This document shows positions 49,730 through 59,468 of a stretch of 64,000 bases of DNA, one piece after another (positions within the stretch are counted from its first letter, which is position 1; each line of letters starts with the position of its first letter). Below the pieces are notes generated by a model. That model did not search any database. It had not been told where the DNA came from and worked only from the letters and a program-made list of their open reading frames with translations. A program made the translations under genes and the position numbers. The stretch is from an uncultured Burkholderiales bacterium (GTDB taxonomy: Bacteria; Pseudomonadota; Gammaproteobacteria; Burkholderiales; Burkholderiaceae_C): the NCBI GenBank assembly GCA_903932865.1, contig CAIZHQ010000016.1, positions 248,001 through 312,000 on the forward strand, read 5' to 3'.

Positions 49730-51055
49730 TCAATGCAGCTTCACCGTCGGGTTGGTTTGTTTGGTGATCATGCGCGACAGGGTAAAGAGTGTGGTTTTGA
49801 TGAGGCCGTGGATGGCCAGTTCATGCAGTTTGTACAAAGACAGGTACATGAGCTTGGCAAAGTAACCCTCGATCATCAGACTCTTGCCTGTCAAGCCGCC
49901 CATCATGTTGCCGACTGTACTGAACTTACCCAGCGACACCAGGGAGCCAAAGTCTCTGTAGCGGTAGGTTTTGAGGGGCTGATGGGCCATGCGGCGTTTG
50001 ATTTGCTGAAACATGTGCGTGGCTTGCTGATGCGCTGCCTGCGCACGCGGGGGGACAAAGCCCGCCCGACCGCCATCGGCATCTGAACAGGGGCAGGCGG
50101 CGCAGTCCCCTAAAGCAAAAACATCGGGGTCGCGCGTGGTTTGCAGCGTATCAAACACGACCAACTGGTTGAGGCGGTTGGTTTCAAGCCCGCTGAAGTC
50201 TTTCAAAAAATCTGGTGCTTTCACCCCTGCAGCCCAGACCACCAGCTCAGATTCGATCTCGCGTCCATCGGCCAAGCGAATGCCGGTGGGCGTGACCTCC
50301 ATCACCTTCGAGCTGGTGAGGACTTGGACACCCAGATGGGAGAGGAGTTTCTCTGTGGCTTGAGACATGCGTGGCTGTAAAGCAGGCAATATCCGGTCGG
50401 CCGCCTCGATCAAGCTGACTTTGATGTCCTTGTCCACATCAATGCGGTCCAAGCCAAATGCCACCACCTCGCGCGTGGTGCGGTGCAGCTCTGCGGCCAG
50501 CTCGACGCCTGTGGCACCCGCGCCGATGATGGCCACGTGCAATTGACGTTTGTGGATGACTTCCAATTGGTTGTGTGCGCGGATACACGCATTGACCATC
50601 TTGGAATGAAATGACTTGGCGTCGTGTTGCGTTTCCAACTTCAGCGCGAACTCTTTGACGCCCTGGGTGCCAAAGTCGTTGCTCAAGCTGCCGATGCAAA
50701 TCACCAGCGTGTCGTAGCTGATGCGCTGAGTGGGTGTGACAGCGGCGCCATCTTCATCCAAATAAGGTGCGAGCTCAATGGTTTTTTGAGACCGGTCAAG
50801 TCCCGTGAGCTCACCGATGCGAAAAGTAAAGTGATTCCAATGGGCTTGGGCCATGTAATCCACTTGGTGGTCGCCCAGGTCCATGCTGCCCGATGCGATT
50901 TCATGCAGCTTGGGCTTCCAAATGTGCGTGCGGTTTTTGTCGACCAGGGTGACCAGCGCACGCTGGTTTCGGCCATAGGCATGTCCCAGTCGGGTTGCGA
51001 GTTCCAGTCCCCCAGCGCCGCCACCCACGATGACGATCTTGTGTTGTTTGTTCAT
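49730..51055 (-). CDS. ndh: Type II NADH:quinone oxidoreductase (NDH-2) family protein
   Basis: A 441-residue two-dinucleotide-binding-domain flavoprotein. The FAD loop is IVIVGGGAGGLELATRLG (residues 6-23), the NADH loop region is AIIGAGATGVELAAEL, and the flavin-contact motif is FALGDCAACP. The C-terminus has an amphipathic hairpin (EGYFAKLMYLSLYKLHELAI) for membrane attachment. It oxidises NADH and reduces quinone without pumping protons. Convergent with the SDR gene. No operon partners. Confidence 0.92.
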   Translation of the reverse strand: MNKQHKIVIVGGGAGGLELATRLGHAYGRNQRALVTLVDKNRTHIWKPKLHEIASGSMDLGDHQVDYMAQAHWNHFTFRIGELTGLDRSQKTIELAPYLDEDGAAVTPTQRISYDTLVICIGSLSNDFGTQGVKEFALKLETQHDAKSFHSKMVNACIRAHNQLEVIHKRQLHVAIIGAGATGVELAAELHRTTREVVAFGLDRIDVDKDIKVSLIEAADRILPALQPRMSQATEKLLSHLGVQVLTSSKVMEVTPTGIRLADGREIESELVVWAAGVKAPDFLKDFSGLETNRLNQLVVFDTLQTTRDPDVFALGDCAACPCSDADGGRAGFVPPRAQAAHQQATHMFQQIKRRMAHQPLKTYRYRDFGSLVSLGKFSTVGNMMGGLTGKSLMIEGYFAKLMYLSLYKLHELAIHGLIKTTLFTLSRMITKQTNPTVKLH

Positions 51056-51404
51056 CGTTCAGCTCGCATTTTTTCAATCAATTCAGTTCGCCCATTCCTA
51101 CGCCGCGCAGCCACTGCTAAGGCACATTCCATGAATGGTCATTCCTGTGATTTTGAGGGAAAAAACAAAGACAGTACCTGGGAAGTCGAAAAATTCTGTG
51201 AAAGGGACTTTTTTTATCGGTGGTCATGCTTTTTCGAGTTGAAAGGGCCAACGTAATGACCGCGTTGGAGCCATCAGCCGCAACCTCCGACGCACCGCAA
51301 AAGTCCCCCATTTTGCAAGAAGTCTTTTGCAAAATGGTCGCCTGTGCTGGCAGCCAGAATCAACTTCAGCAGACTTGGATGCCGATGCGCACGACCCTTG
51401 TGCG
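51056..51404. other. Intergenic region with a perfect 11 bp inverted repeat
   Basis: 349 nt between the divergent-looking ndh start and the end of an EamA gene (both minus strand). It must hold the ndh promoter. At 51308-51337 the arms CCATTTTGCAA and TTGCAAAATGG flank 8 nt. No T-run follows on either strand within a few bases, so it is either a weak terminator for the EamA gene or a protein-binding dyad. No convincing gene seen. Confidence 0.45.
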
Positions 51405-52304
51405 CTATTGCCTCGCCGACACCACGATCCCACCCACAATCAGCGCGAATGCGGCCACGTGGTACAGGTGCGGCAGTTCACCCAGAAATGCAGCCGACAG
51501 CACTGCTGCAAACAGCGGTGTGAGGTTGGCAAAAAAGCCGGCCACTGCTGGTCCTGCCCTTTGGATACCCAATCCCCAGCAGCGGTAGGCCAGCACGGCC
51601 GGGCCCACCGCCACAAAGGCCAGCGCCGCGAGCAGGGGCCAGCCCCAGCGGATGTGGGCGTCGGTCAGGCCCCATTCCATGCCCGCAAACAAGCCCGACC
51701 AGGCCAAGCCGAACACCACCTGTGCAAGCAGAAAGGCCGCCCAGTCGTTGCGTATGGCTTCGGGCTCGTCCTTGCGGGTGAGCAACCAGCTGTACCAAGA
51801 CCAGCAGGCCGTGGCCAGCAAAATGAACACATCGCCCACCACCAAACGCACCGCCATGAGTTGTGTCCAGTCGCCCCGCGACAACACCACCAACACGCCA
51901 AGAATCGAGAGCACAGCGCCAAAAACCTGAGCGCGCCGCACCGGCGCCTGAAAGAACAACGCCCCAATGCCCAGCATCCAGACGGGGCCACTGGCGGCCA
52001 CCAGGGTCACATTCAACGGGGTGGAGGTTTGCAGCGCCAGGTATTGCAGCGCGTTGTAGCAACCCACGCCCAGCAAACTGAGCAGTGCAAAACGCCGCCA
52101 GTGTTGCCACAGGCCGCTGCTGCGTCGCAGAACCCATGCCGCCAAGGGCAACAAAATGAACAAGGCCACGGACCAACGTAAAAAGTTCAGTGTGATGGGC
52201 GGCACCAAGTCGCCGACCAGTCGGCCCACCACGGCATTGCCCGCCCACAGCAAAGGGGGGACCGTCAGCAGCAAAGCGGTCACGGGCGAAAGTTTTTGGG
52301 ACAT
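51405..52304 (-). CDS. EamA/DMT family transporter
   Basis: A 299-residue protein with ten helices and two EamA repeats (VPPLLWAGNAVVGRLVGDLV; VVGDVFILLATACWSWYSWL). It is a likely metabolite exporter; cargo unknown. ATG 52304 is used because a -10-like TACATT (52315-52310, minus strand) ends 5 nt before it, and the upstream in-frame ATG would precede that box. No Shine-Dalgarno is visible, so the transcript may be leaderless. Confidence 0.9.
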   Translation of the reverse strand: MSQKLSPVTALLLTVPPLLWAGNAVVGRLVGDLVPPITLNFLRWSVALFILLPLAAWVLRRSSGLWQHWRRFALLSLLGVGCYNALQYLALQTSTPLNVTLVAASGPVWMLGIGALFFQAPVRRAQVFGAVLSILGVLVVLSRGDWTQLMAVRLVVGDVFILLATACWSWYSWLLTRKDEPEAIRNDWAAFLLAQVVFGLAWSGLFAGMEWGLTDAHIRWGWPLLAALAFVAVGPAVLAYRCWGLGIQRAGPAVAGFFANLTPLFAAVLSAAFLGELPHLYHVAAFALIVGGIVVSARQ

Positions 52305-52309
52305 GGGGC

Positions 52310-52315
52310 AATGTA
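52310..52315 (-). promoter_or_regulatory. -10-like box upstream of the EamA gene
   Basis: TACATT on the minus strand, 5 nt before the ATG; a CGGG-AAAA-CCCG dyad lies just upstream. Confidence 0.35.
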
Positions 52316-52436
52316 GCGGCATTCGGGTTTTCCCGCTGTCACCAAACTGTCCCTTCACCGCCCCTGTTCCCGGCTGGGAGACATGATTCGTGGCAAAGTG
52401 GCAAGTTGTTCACCATCAAACCTACAGGAGATTTCC

Positions 52437-53420
52437 ATGAGCCTTGCAGTCCAGATTGACCAGAATGGTGGTCCCGAAGTCATGAAGCTCGTTGACGTGA
52501 CGGTCGGCGAACCTGGCTCCGGCGAGATCCGCATCCGCCACAAGGCCATCGGCCTGAACTTCATCGACGTTTACCAGCGCGGTGGTTTGTACCCACTGCC
52601 CATGCCCCTCAAGTTGGGCATGGAAGCCTCGGGTGTGGTCGAAGCCGTGGGCGAGGGCGTGACGCACCTGAAAGTGGGCGACCGCGCTGCCTATGCCAGC
52701 CAGCCTCCCGGCAGCTACTGTGAAGTGCGCGTGATGCCCGCCAAGTGCGTGTGCAAACTGCCCGATGCGATCTCGTTCGAGACCGGCGCGGCCATGATGC
52801 TCAAAGGCCTGACAGCGCAATACCTGCTCAAGCGCACGCAGCCCCAAGGTGGCCTGAAGGCCGGTGACTTTGTGCTGTTTCACGCTGCAGCGGGGGGCGT
52901 GGGCCTGATCGCTTGTCAGTGGGCCAAGGCCTTGGGCCTGCGCTTGATCGGCACGGCAGGCAGTGACGCCAAGTGTGCTTTGGCCCTGGCCAATGGCGCG
53001 GAGTTCTGCATCAACTATTCCACCGATGATTTTCAGGCCAAGGTCAAAGAGATTACAGGCGGCAAGGGCGTCAAAGTGGTGTACGACTCGGTGGGCAAAG
53101 ACACCTGGGACAAGTCACTCGACTGCCTGTCACCCTTGGGTTTGATGGCCAGTTTTGGCAATGCCTCAGGCCCTGTCGCGCCGTTTGCCCCAGGCATTCT
53201 CGGACCCAAGGGCTCGATCTATGTGACGCGCCAAACCCTGTTCAGCCACATCACCACGCGCGAAAGCACGCAAGAGATGGCCGATGACCTGTTTGAGGCC
53301 GTGACCAGTGGCAAGGTGAAGATCCACATTGACCAGACTTTCCCGCTGGCCAACATCCAAGACGCCCACATCGCGCTGGAAGCCCGCAAGACCACGGGTT
53401 GCACCATCATCACTTTGTGA
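52437..53420 (+). CDS. NADPH:quinone oxidoreductase (QOR), zinc-free MDR family
   Basis: A 327-residue medium-chain reductase. The GroES-like N-terminal domain (IRHKAIGLNFIDVYQRGGLY) is followed by a Rossmann domain with LFHAAAGGVGLIACQWAKAL. No catalytic-zinc ligands or structural four-Cys lobe are present, which fits quinone oxidoreductase rather than alcohol dehydrogenase. It reduces quinones or enals with NADPH. ATG 52437 follows ACAGGAGA. A terminator closes the single-gene unit. Confidence 0.93.
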   Translation: MSLAVQIDQNGGPEVMKLVDVTVGEPGSGEIRIRHKAIGLNFIDVYQRGGLYPLPMPLKLGMEASGVVEAVGEGVTHLKVGDRAAYASQPPGSYCEVRVMPAKCVCKLPDAISFETGAAMMLKGLTAQYLLKRTQPQGGLKAGDFVLFHAAAGGVGLIACQWAKALGLRLIGTAGSDAKCALALANGAEFCINYSTDDFQAKVKEITGGKGVKVVYDSVGKDTWDKSLDCLSPLGLMASFGNASGPVAPFAPGILGPKGSIYVTRQTLFSHITTRESTQEMADDLFEAVTSGKVKIHIDQTFPLANIQDAHIALEARKTTGCTIITL

Positions 53421-53472
53421 AGTTTGGTTGACGGTGCTTAGGCGCCGGATGCCTATTCACACGGCGTGGAAT

Positions 53473-53509
53473 GAAAAAAAACCGCTGGCCCAAGGTCAGC
53501 GGTTTTTTT
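53473..53509 (+). terminator. Rho-independent terminator after the quinone oxidoreductase gene
   Basis: AAACCGCTGgCC/GGTCAGCGGTTT stem with flanking A-run and T-run; usable from both strands, so it may also end the minus-strand aminotransferase transcript. Confidence 0.85.
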
Positions 53510-53530
53510 GTGGCCGGTCTAGGCCGAGGC

Positions 53531-54679
53531 TCAGGCCGCCAGCTTGGCCTTGGGGGCAATGGTTTGCAGCGCATCGCTCAGTTGCTGCAGTGTGCGAGGC
53601 ACCTGGTGCCATTTGTCCAGACCAAACAAGCCCATGCGGAAGGTGCGGAAGTCGGCAGGCTCGTCGCACTGCAGGGGCACACCCGCGGCGGTTTGCAGGC
53701 CCAGCGCCAAAAACTTTTTGCTGCTCTGGATCTCAGGGTCGGTGGTGTAGCTGACCACGACACCAGGGGCTTCAAAACCGGGCGCTGCCACGCTGGGGAA
53801 GCCGTGCTCCAGCAGCAAGGAGCGAACTTGGCGACCCAGCGCCATTTGCTCGTCGCGCACTTTGGCAAAGCCATAGGCTTCGGTCTCCAGCATGGTCTCT
53901 TGGAGGCGCTGGAGCGCATCGGTGGGCAAGGTGGTGTGGTACATGTGGCCACCACTTTCGTAGGTCTCCATCACTTGCAGCCACTTTTTCAGGTCCATGG
54001 CGAAGGTGGTGCTGGTGGTGCTGTCAATCGCTTGGCGGGCGCGTTCGCTCAGCATGACCATGGCGCAGCAAGGCGAGCTGCTCCAGCCTTTTTGTGGGGC
54101 GCTGATCAACACATCCACCCCCGTGGCTTGCATGTCCACCCACATAGCGCCCGAGGCGATGCAGTCAAGTACAAACAGGCCGCCCACCGCGTGCACCGCA
54201 TCGGATACGGCCTTGAGGTAGTCGTCGGGCAGGATCATGCCGGCTGAGGTTTCGACGTGCGGGGCAAACACCAGTGCAGGTTTTTCTGAAGCAATGGCGG
54301 CTTTGACTTGCTCAATTGGGGCTGGGACCCAGGCGGCTTGTGACGACTCGGACACGCGGCGGGCCTTGAGTACGCTGTGGCTCTTGGGAATCTGACCCAT
54401 GTCAAAGATTTGCGTCCAGCGGTAGCTGAACCAGCCATTGCGGATCACCATGACATGTTGGTTGGTGGCAAATTGCCGGGCCACCGACTCCATACCAAAG
54501 GTGCCGCTGCCGGGCACCAGGGCGACCGAGTGTGCACCGTAGACGGTTTTGAGCATGCGCGAGATGTCGGTCATCACGCCGCCAAAACGCTTGGACATGT
54601 GGTTCAGGGCACGGTCGGTGTAGACCACCGAAAACTCAAGCAGACCATCGGGGTCGATGTGGGGCAGCAATCCGGGCAT
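53531..54679 (-). CDS. Class V aminotransferase (alanine-glyoxylate / serine-pyruvate type)
   Basis: A 382-residue PLP enzyme. The binding-site features are LVPGSGTFGMESVARQFA, VLDCIASGAMWVDM (pyridine-ring Asp) and the Schiff-base Lys in SAPQKGWSSSP. It would transfer amino groups among alanine, serine, glyoxylate and pyruvate; 2-aminoethylphosphonate transaminases are related, so the substrate is open. CGGAGA precedes the ATG. It lies 43 nt after lspA on the same strand and may be part of the ribF-ileS-lspA transcript. Confidence 0.88.
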   Translation of the reverse strand: MPGLLPHIDPDGLLEFSVVYTDRALNHMSKRFGGVMTDISRMLKTVYGAHSVALVPGSGTFGMESVARQFATNQHVMVIRNGWFSYRWTQIFDMGQIPKSHSVLKARRVSESSQAAWVPAPIEQVKAAIASEKPALVFAPHVETSAGMILPDDYLKAVSDAVHAVGGLFVLDCIASGAMWVDMQATGVDVLISAPQKGWSSSPCCAMVMLSERARQAIDSTTSTTFAMDLKKWLQVMETYESGGHMYHTTLPTDALQRLQETMLETEAYGFAKVRDEQMALGRQVRSLLLEHGFPSVAAPGFEAPGVVVSYTTDPEIQSSKKFLALGLQTAAGVPLQCDEPADFRTFRMGLFGLDKWHQVPRTLQQLSDALQTIAPKAKLAA

Positions 54680-54722
54680 GGGTGTCTCCGTTTTTCAATC
54701 AAGTCCAACAGCTTAACAAAAT

Positions 54723-55223
54723 TCAACGCCCGCGACGCACGCGCAGGATTTCGTCCAGGATCAGCAGGGCCGCGCCCACGCTGATGCCAGCGTCGGCCAC
54801 GTTGAAGGCCGGAAAGTGCCAAGTGCCCCAGTAAAAGTCGAGAAAGTCGACCACGTAGCCGTGCAGCAGGCGGTCGATCACGTTGCCAATGGCACCGCCC
54901 AAGACCAGGGCAATGGCCAGACTGAACAGTTTTTGACCGGGGTGAGCACGCAGCATCCAGACCATGAAGATGGCCGCAGCCACGCCAATGCCGGTGAAAA
55001 ACCAGCGTTGCCAGCCACCTGCGCCCGCCAGAAACGAGAACGCTGCGCCATGGTTGTGCACCCGCACCAAATTGAAAAAAGAGGTGATGGGCGTGCTGTC
55101 GCCCAACTGAAAAGCGCCCAGCACCAGCACCTTGGTGAACTGGTCGATCAGCAGCACCAACAGGGCAATGCCCAGCCAGACCCACAGGCTGGGGCGGTTG
55201 TTGTTTTTGAGTTTGTTGGCCAT
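54723..55223 (-). CDS. lspA: Lipoprotein signal peptidase (signal peptidase II)
   Basis: A 166-residue inner-membrane aspartic protease with four helices. The conserved blocks are [48 protein letters not shown] and [13 protein letters not shown]; the catalytic Asp pair is in GNVIDR and NVADA. It cleaves the signal peptide of lipoproteins after diacylglyceryl transfer. ATG 55223 gives the usual short N-terminus. It sits 28 nt after ileS, the classical ileS-lspA arrangement. Confidence 0.96.
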   Translation of the reverse strand: MANKLKNNNRPSLWVWLGIALLVLLIDQFTKVLVLGAFQLGDSTPITSFFNLVRVHNHGAAFSFLAGAGGWQRWFFTGIGVAAAIFMVWMLRAHPGQKLFSLAIALVLGGAIGNVIDRLLHGYVVDFLDFYWGTWHFPAFNVADAGISVGAALLILDEILRVRRGR

Positions 55224-55251
55224 GGGTGTGGGTCCTTGGGGTGGGTCAGCT

Positions 55252-58119
55252 TCAGGCCACCAAGCGGGTTTCGCCAGCGCCATGCAAATTGCTCACGCAG
55301 CGCCCGCAAATCGTGGGGTGGTCGGCGTTGTGGCCCACGTCGTCGGCGTAGTGCCAGCAGCGCTCGCACTTCACAGCCTGACTGACCGCCACTTGCACCA
55401 CAAGGGAGTCGCCTGCCTGTAAAGTGACTTTGGACGTGATGAAGACGAACTTGATGTCTGCGCCCAAACTGGCCAGCAGGGCGTGGTCAGCAGCAGGCGC
55501 GGTCAAGGTGATTTCGGCTTGCAGCGATGCGCCCACTTTCCCGGCCGCACGCAGGTTTTCAATGTCTTTGTTCACCAGGTCGCGGACCTCGCGGATGCGC
55601 GACCACTTGGCCAAAAGGGCGATGTTTTGAGCGTCACCCGCCGCACCGAATTCGCTGAAGGTTTCCAAGAAGATGGATTCCGAGGTGCCGAAAGTTGTCC
55701 AAGCTTCTTCTGCCGTGAACGACAGGAACGGGGCCATCCAGCGCAACATGCCGTGGGTGATGCGGTAGAGCGCGGTTTGCGCGCTGCGACGGGCCAGCGA
55801 CTTGGGGGCCGTGGTGTAGAGGCGGTCTTTGAGCACGTCCAGATAGAACGCGCCCAAGTCTTCCGAGCAATAAATTTGCAGCTTGGAGACCACGGGGTGG
55901 AATTCGTACGCGTCAAAGTGGGCGCGGATGTCGGCTTGCAGTTGCGCGGCGCGGGCCAGTGCAAAGCGGTCGATTTCCAGAAGCTGGTCATCGGGCACGG
56001 CATCTTGCGCCGGGTCGAAGTCGCTCACGTTGGCCATCAAGAAGCGCAGCGTGTTGCGGATGCGGCGATAAGAGTCCACCACGCGGGCCAGGATCTTGTC
56101 GTCGATGTTGAGGTCGCCCGAGTAGTCGGTGCTGGCCACCCACAGGCGCACAATTTCTGCACCCATTTTGGAGGTGATGGTTTGCGGGTCCACCGTGTTG
56201 CCCAGCGACTTGCTCATCTTGCGGCCTTGGCCGTCGGTGGCAAAGCCGTGGGTCAAGAGGCCCCGGTAAGGCGCGCGACCATACAACGCGCAGCCCAGCA
56301 GCAGCGAGCTGTGGAACCAGCCGCGGTGTTGGTCGTGGCCTTCGAGGTACAGATCGGCTTCAGGCCCCTCGGCATGGAAGGGTGCTACGCCATAAGCGTC
56401 TTTGTGGCTGGTGCGCAGCACATGCTGGAAGGTGGAGCCGGAGTCGAACCAGACTTCCAAAATGTCGGTGCTCTTGGTGTAGTGCGGCGCGTCCTGCTCA
56501 CCCAAAATCTCCTCGACGGTCACGCGGCTCCAGGCCTCGATGCCACCTTTTTCAACCATGTCAGCGGCCAAATCCAAGATTTCCATGGTGCGCGGGTGCA
56601 GCTCGCCGCTGTCTTTGTGCAGGAAAAAAGGCACGGGCACGCCCCAAGAGCGTTGGCGAGAGATGCACCAGTCAGGGCGGTTGGCGATCATGTCGCGCAG
56701 GCGGGTCTTGCCGTTTTCGGGGTAGAACCGGGTTTGCTCGATCGCGTCCAAGGCCAGCTGGCGCAGGGTTTTGGGGGCTTTGTCCTTCGTGAACACGCCT
56801 TCACCCTCGTCCATGCGCACAAACCATTGGGCGGCGGCGCGGTAGATCACGGGGGTTTTGTGACGCCAGCAGTGCGGGTAGCTGTGGGTGATGGTCACGG
56901 TGGACAGCAATCGGCCCGCATTGCGCAGCGCGTCCAGCACCACCGGAATGGCTTTCCAGATGTGCAGCCCGCCAAACAGCGGGAAGTCTTCGGCATAGGT
57001 GCCGTTGCCTTGCACCGGGTTCAGGATGTCGTCGTACTTCAGGCCGTTGGCGATGCAGGAGTTGAAGTCGTCCACGCCGTAAGCGGGCGAGGAGTGCACC
57101 AGGCCCGTGCCGTCGCTGTCGCTGACGTATTCGGCCAGGTACACGGGGGACAGGCGTCGGTAGCCCGCGTCGATGTCATACAACGGGTGGCGGAAATTCA
57201 GGCCGCCCAGCGCCGTGCCTTTGGCGGTGGCCAGCACGGTGCCGCCTTGCAGGCCAAAGCGCTCCAGGCATTTGCCCACCAGCGACTCGGCCAGCACCAG
57301 GCAGACCTTGTCGGTTTGCACCAGCGCATAAGTCAGCTCAGGGTGGGCGTTCAGGGCCTGGTTGGCGGGGATGGTCCAGGCGGTGGTGGTCCAGATCACG
57401 GCAAACCCGCTTTGGCCTGCGGGCAGTGACTTGAGGCCAAAGGCGTCGGCCAACTTGGCAGCGTCGTCGGTTTCAAAGGCCACGTCCAGGGTGTCGCTTT
57501 GCTTGTCTTGGTACTCGATCTCGAATTCGGCCAATGAGGAACCGCAGTCAAAGCACCAGTACACCGGTTTCAGACCCCGGTACACAAAGCCGCGCTCGAT
57601 CACGCGCTTGAAGGCGCGGATTTCGCCGGCTTCGTTGGCCGGGTCCATGGTGCGGTAGGGCCGCTCCCAGTCGCCCAGCACGCCCAAGCGCTTGAAGTCT
57701 TCGCGCTGTTGGCCGATTTGCTCGGTGGCAAAAGCGCGGCTCTTGGCCTGCATGTCGTCTCTGGACAGTTTGCGGCCGTGCAGTTTTTCAATCGCGTTTT
57801 CGATCGGCAAGCCATGGCAATCCCATCCGGGGATGTACTGCGCGTCAAAGCCAGCGAGTTGCTTGGACTTGACGATCATGTCTTTGAGCACTTTGTTCAG
57901 GGCGTGGCCGATGTGCAGCTTGCCGTTGGCGTAGGGCGGACCGTCGTGCAGCACGAACAGCGGCGCGCCTTGCCGCGCAACTCGAAGTTTTTTGTACAAA
58001 CCGCCGTCGTTCCAGTCGCTCACCCAGCCCGGCTCGCGTTTGGGCAGGTCGCCGCGCATCGGAAACGGGGTGTCCATCATGTTGATGCGGGTGTCGGGGT
58101 TCTGGATTGGGTCGGTCAT
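55252..58119 (-). CDS. ileS: Isoleucyl-tRNA synthetase
   Basis: A 955-residue class I synthetase. The HIGH motif is at residues 69-72 ([10 protein letters not shown]), an editing (CP1) domain follows, then the KMSKS motif in [14 protein letters not shown]-terminal zinc finger with [12 protein letters not shown] and CGRCVSNL marks the bacterial type I enzyme. It charges tRNA-Ile and edits valine. It lies downstream of ribF and a REP-like hairpin and upstream of lspA. Confidence 0.98.
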   Translation of the reverse strand: MTDPIQNPDTRINMMDTPFPMRGDLPKREPGWVSDWNDGGLYKKLRVARQGAPLFVLHDGPPYANGKLHIGHALNKVLKDMIVKSKQLAGFDAQYIPGWDCHGLPIENAIEKLHGRKLSRDDMQAKSRAFATEQIGQQREDFKRLGVLGDWERPYRTMDPANEAGEIRAFKRVIERGFVYRGLKPVYWCFDCGSSLAEFEIEYQDKQSDTLDVAFETDDAAKLADAFGLKSLPAGQSGFAVIWTTTAWTIPANQALNAHPELTYALVQTDKVCLVLAESLVGKCLERFGLQGGTVLATAKGTALGGLNFRHPLYDIDAGYRRLSPVYLAEYVSDSDGTGLVHSSPAYGVDDFNSCIANGLKYDDILNPVQGNGTYAEDFPLFGGLHIWKAIPVVLDALRNAGRLLSTVTITHSYPHCWRHKTPVIYRAAAQWFVRMDEGEGVFTKDKAPKTLRQLALDAIEQTRFYPENGKTRLRDMIANRPDWCISRQRSWGVPVPFFLHKDSGELHPRTMEILDLAADMVEKGGIEAWSRVTVEEILGEQDAPHYTKSTDILEVWFDSGSTFQHVLRTSHKDAYGVAPFHAEGPEADLYLEGHDQHRGWFHSSLLLGCALYGRAPYRGLLTHGFATDGQGRKMSKSLGNTVDPQTITSKMGAEIVRLWVASTDYSGDLNIDDKILARVVDSYRRIRNTLRFLMANVSDFDPAQDAVPDDQLLEIDRFALARAAQLQADIRAHFDAYEFHPVVSKLQIYCSEDLGAFYLDVLKDRLYTTAPKSLARRSAQTALYRITHGMLRWMAPFLSFTAEEAWTTFGTSESIFLETFSEFGAAGDAQNIALLAKWSRIREVRDLVNKDIENLRAAGKVGASLQAEITLTAPAADHALLASLGADIKFVFITSKVTLQAGDSLVVQVAVSQAVKCERCWHYADDVGHNADHPTICGRCVSNLHGAGETRLVA

Positions 58120-58136
58120 GGTGCGTCAAGTCGAGA

Positions 58137-58230
58137 AGGCTTCGACAAGCTCAGCCCAAGCGGCTGAGCCGTTCGGAGAGAAAAGGGTAGGGGGCCGTTT
58201 TGACGTTCGCCCTGAGCCTGTCGAAGGGCA
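58137..58230. repeat. REP-like inverted repeat between ribF and ileS
   Basis: Arms CTTCGACAAGCTCAG (58140-58154) and CTGAGCCTGTCGAAG (58212-58226) are complementary at 14 of 15 positions, with a small GGCTGAGCC dyad between. The CTTCGACAGGCTCAG core resembles short dispersed repeats found in many proteobacterial genomes. It lies in the 130 nt spacer within the ribF-ileS operon and could act as an mRNA stem-loop. Confidence 0.65.
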
Positions 58231-58249
58231 GCAAACGAGGGCCAGAGCG

Positions 58250-59287
58250 TCAAATTCGGTCGCGGGTGGTTTGGCGGCTGGTTTCACCATGGCGCGAAGC
58301 AAACCACGCCTGTGCGTCGTCGCAGTCTTTGGCGATGCCCTTTGTCAGGGCGTCCAAACCGTCGTACTTGAGTTCGTCGTGTAATTTATGCAGCAAGTCC
58401 ACGCGAATGATTTTACCGTAGCCCCCCTCAGCCCCCAGATGCGTCGGCCAGTCGAAGGCATGGGTCTCCAGCAGCACGCGACCGCCATTGACGTCATTTG
58501 GGTCGAGCGAGGGGCGGATGCCCAGGTTGGCCACCCCCTTCAAGGGCTGATCGGCCAGGCCATGCACCTCGACCACAAAGATGCCGCTGGCCGCGGGCTT
58601 CCAGTGCGAGAAGCGCAAATTCAGGGTGCGAAAGCCGTCGCCGGCGCCTTCGGCTGAGGCAGCCAATTCACGGCCCAGCTTGCGCCCATGCACCACATGG
58701 CCGCTGATGCTGTAAGGGCGGCCGAGCAGGGCTTGCACTGCCGGCAGGTCGCCTTTGGCCAGCGCACCGCGCACGGCAGAGCTGGACACGCGCAGGCCGC
58801 GAACTTCGTAGCTGTTCATGCGGGCCACGTCAAAGCCCAAGTTTTGTCCGGCCGCGTCGAGCATGGCGTAGTCGCCCACGCGCTTGGCACCAAACCGAAA
58901 ATCATCCCCCACCAGCACATAGCGCACCCCCAGACCTTGCACCAGCACCAGCTCAATGAAGTCTTGGGGTGACTGGCTGGCCAGCCGAGCGTCAAAGGGC
59001 ACCACCACCACTTGGTCCACGCCGCAGCGCTCCAGTTCCTGCAGTTTGTCGCGCATCGTGGCGATCCGGGCCGGGGCCAGATCGGGCTGGTGGAGGGCCT
59101 TGGCAAAGAAGTCACGCGGGTGCGGCTCGAAGGTCATCACGCAGCTGGACACGCCCCGATGGGCCGCTTCGCTGCGCAGCAGGGCCAGCATGGCCTGGTG
59201 ACCACGGTGCACGCCGTCAAAGTTGCCGATCGTCAAGGCGCAAGCGGGGGCCAGATCGGGATGGTGGAAGCCTCGGTAAACCTTCAT
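58250..59287 (-). CDS. ribF: Bifunctional riboflavin kinase / FAD synthetase
   Basis: A 345-residue protein. The N-terminal FAD synthetase (nucleotidyltransferase) domain has ALTIGNFDGVHRGHQAML and YVLVGDDFRFGAKRVGD, then a VSSSAVRGAL motif. The C-terminal riboflavin kinase domain carries GRPYSISGHVVHGRKLGREL and NLGIRPSL. It makes FMN and FAD. No FMN riboswitch is seen upstream. It probably leads the ribF-ileS-lspA transcript. Confidence 0.96.
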   Translation of the reverse strand: MKVYRGFHHPDLAPACALTIGNFDGVHRGHQAMLALLRSEAAHRGVSSCVMTFEPHPRDFFAKALHQPDLAPARIATMRDKLQELERCGVDQVVVVPFDARLASQSPQDFIELVLVQGLGVRYVLVGDDFRFGAKRVGDYAMLDAAGQNLGFDVARMNSYEVRGLRVSSSAVRGALAKGDLPAVQALLGRPYSISGHVVHGRKLGRELAASAEGAGDGFRTLNLRFSHWKPAASGIFVVEVHGLADQPLKGVANLGIRPSLDPNDVNGGRVLLETHAFDWPTHLGAEGGYGKIIRVDLLHKLHDELKYDGLDALTKGIAKDCDDAQAWFASRHGETSRQTTRDRI

Positions 59288-59468
59288 GTCGCTGGTGATG
59301 TCCTGCCGCTGATCTGGTCCAAGCGCCAGCTTTCACGGAATTGTCGGTGTAAGAGGGTATATTGTGACTGAGCCCGATCTTTCCGACTGTGGCAGCCAGC
59401 CTCAGGCAAACAGATCGAGACGGAACTTTTCGTGTCAGTGGTTTTTGAACTGTTGGATGGAGGCGTCT

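Noticed and set aside
51220..51404. Possible small plus-strand gene in the gap upstream of ndh
   Set aside because: The frame runs on antisense into the EamA gene, has no ribosome site and no recognisable protein pattern.
55483..57429. Long open frame (648 codons) on the plus strand opposite ileS
   Set aside because: It lies wholly antisense to a well-conserved synthetase gene; its protein is low in hydrophobic pattern and unlike any family, as expected of a GC-rich shadow frame.
59358..59363. TATATT before GTG 59364 as evidence that the HNH protein starts at 59364
   Set aside because: Transcription from this box would begin beyond the GTG, and GTG 59469 has a clear GGAGG site and begins where family members begin.
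59288..59468. Possible FMN riboswitch near ribF
   Set aside because: The leader upstream of ribF is very short before the divergent gene, and none of the conserved RFN-element blocks could be recognised.
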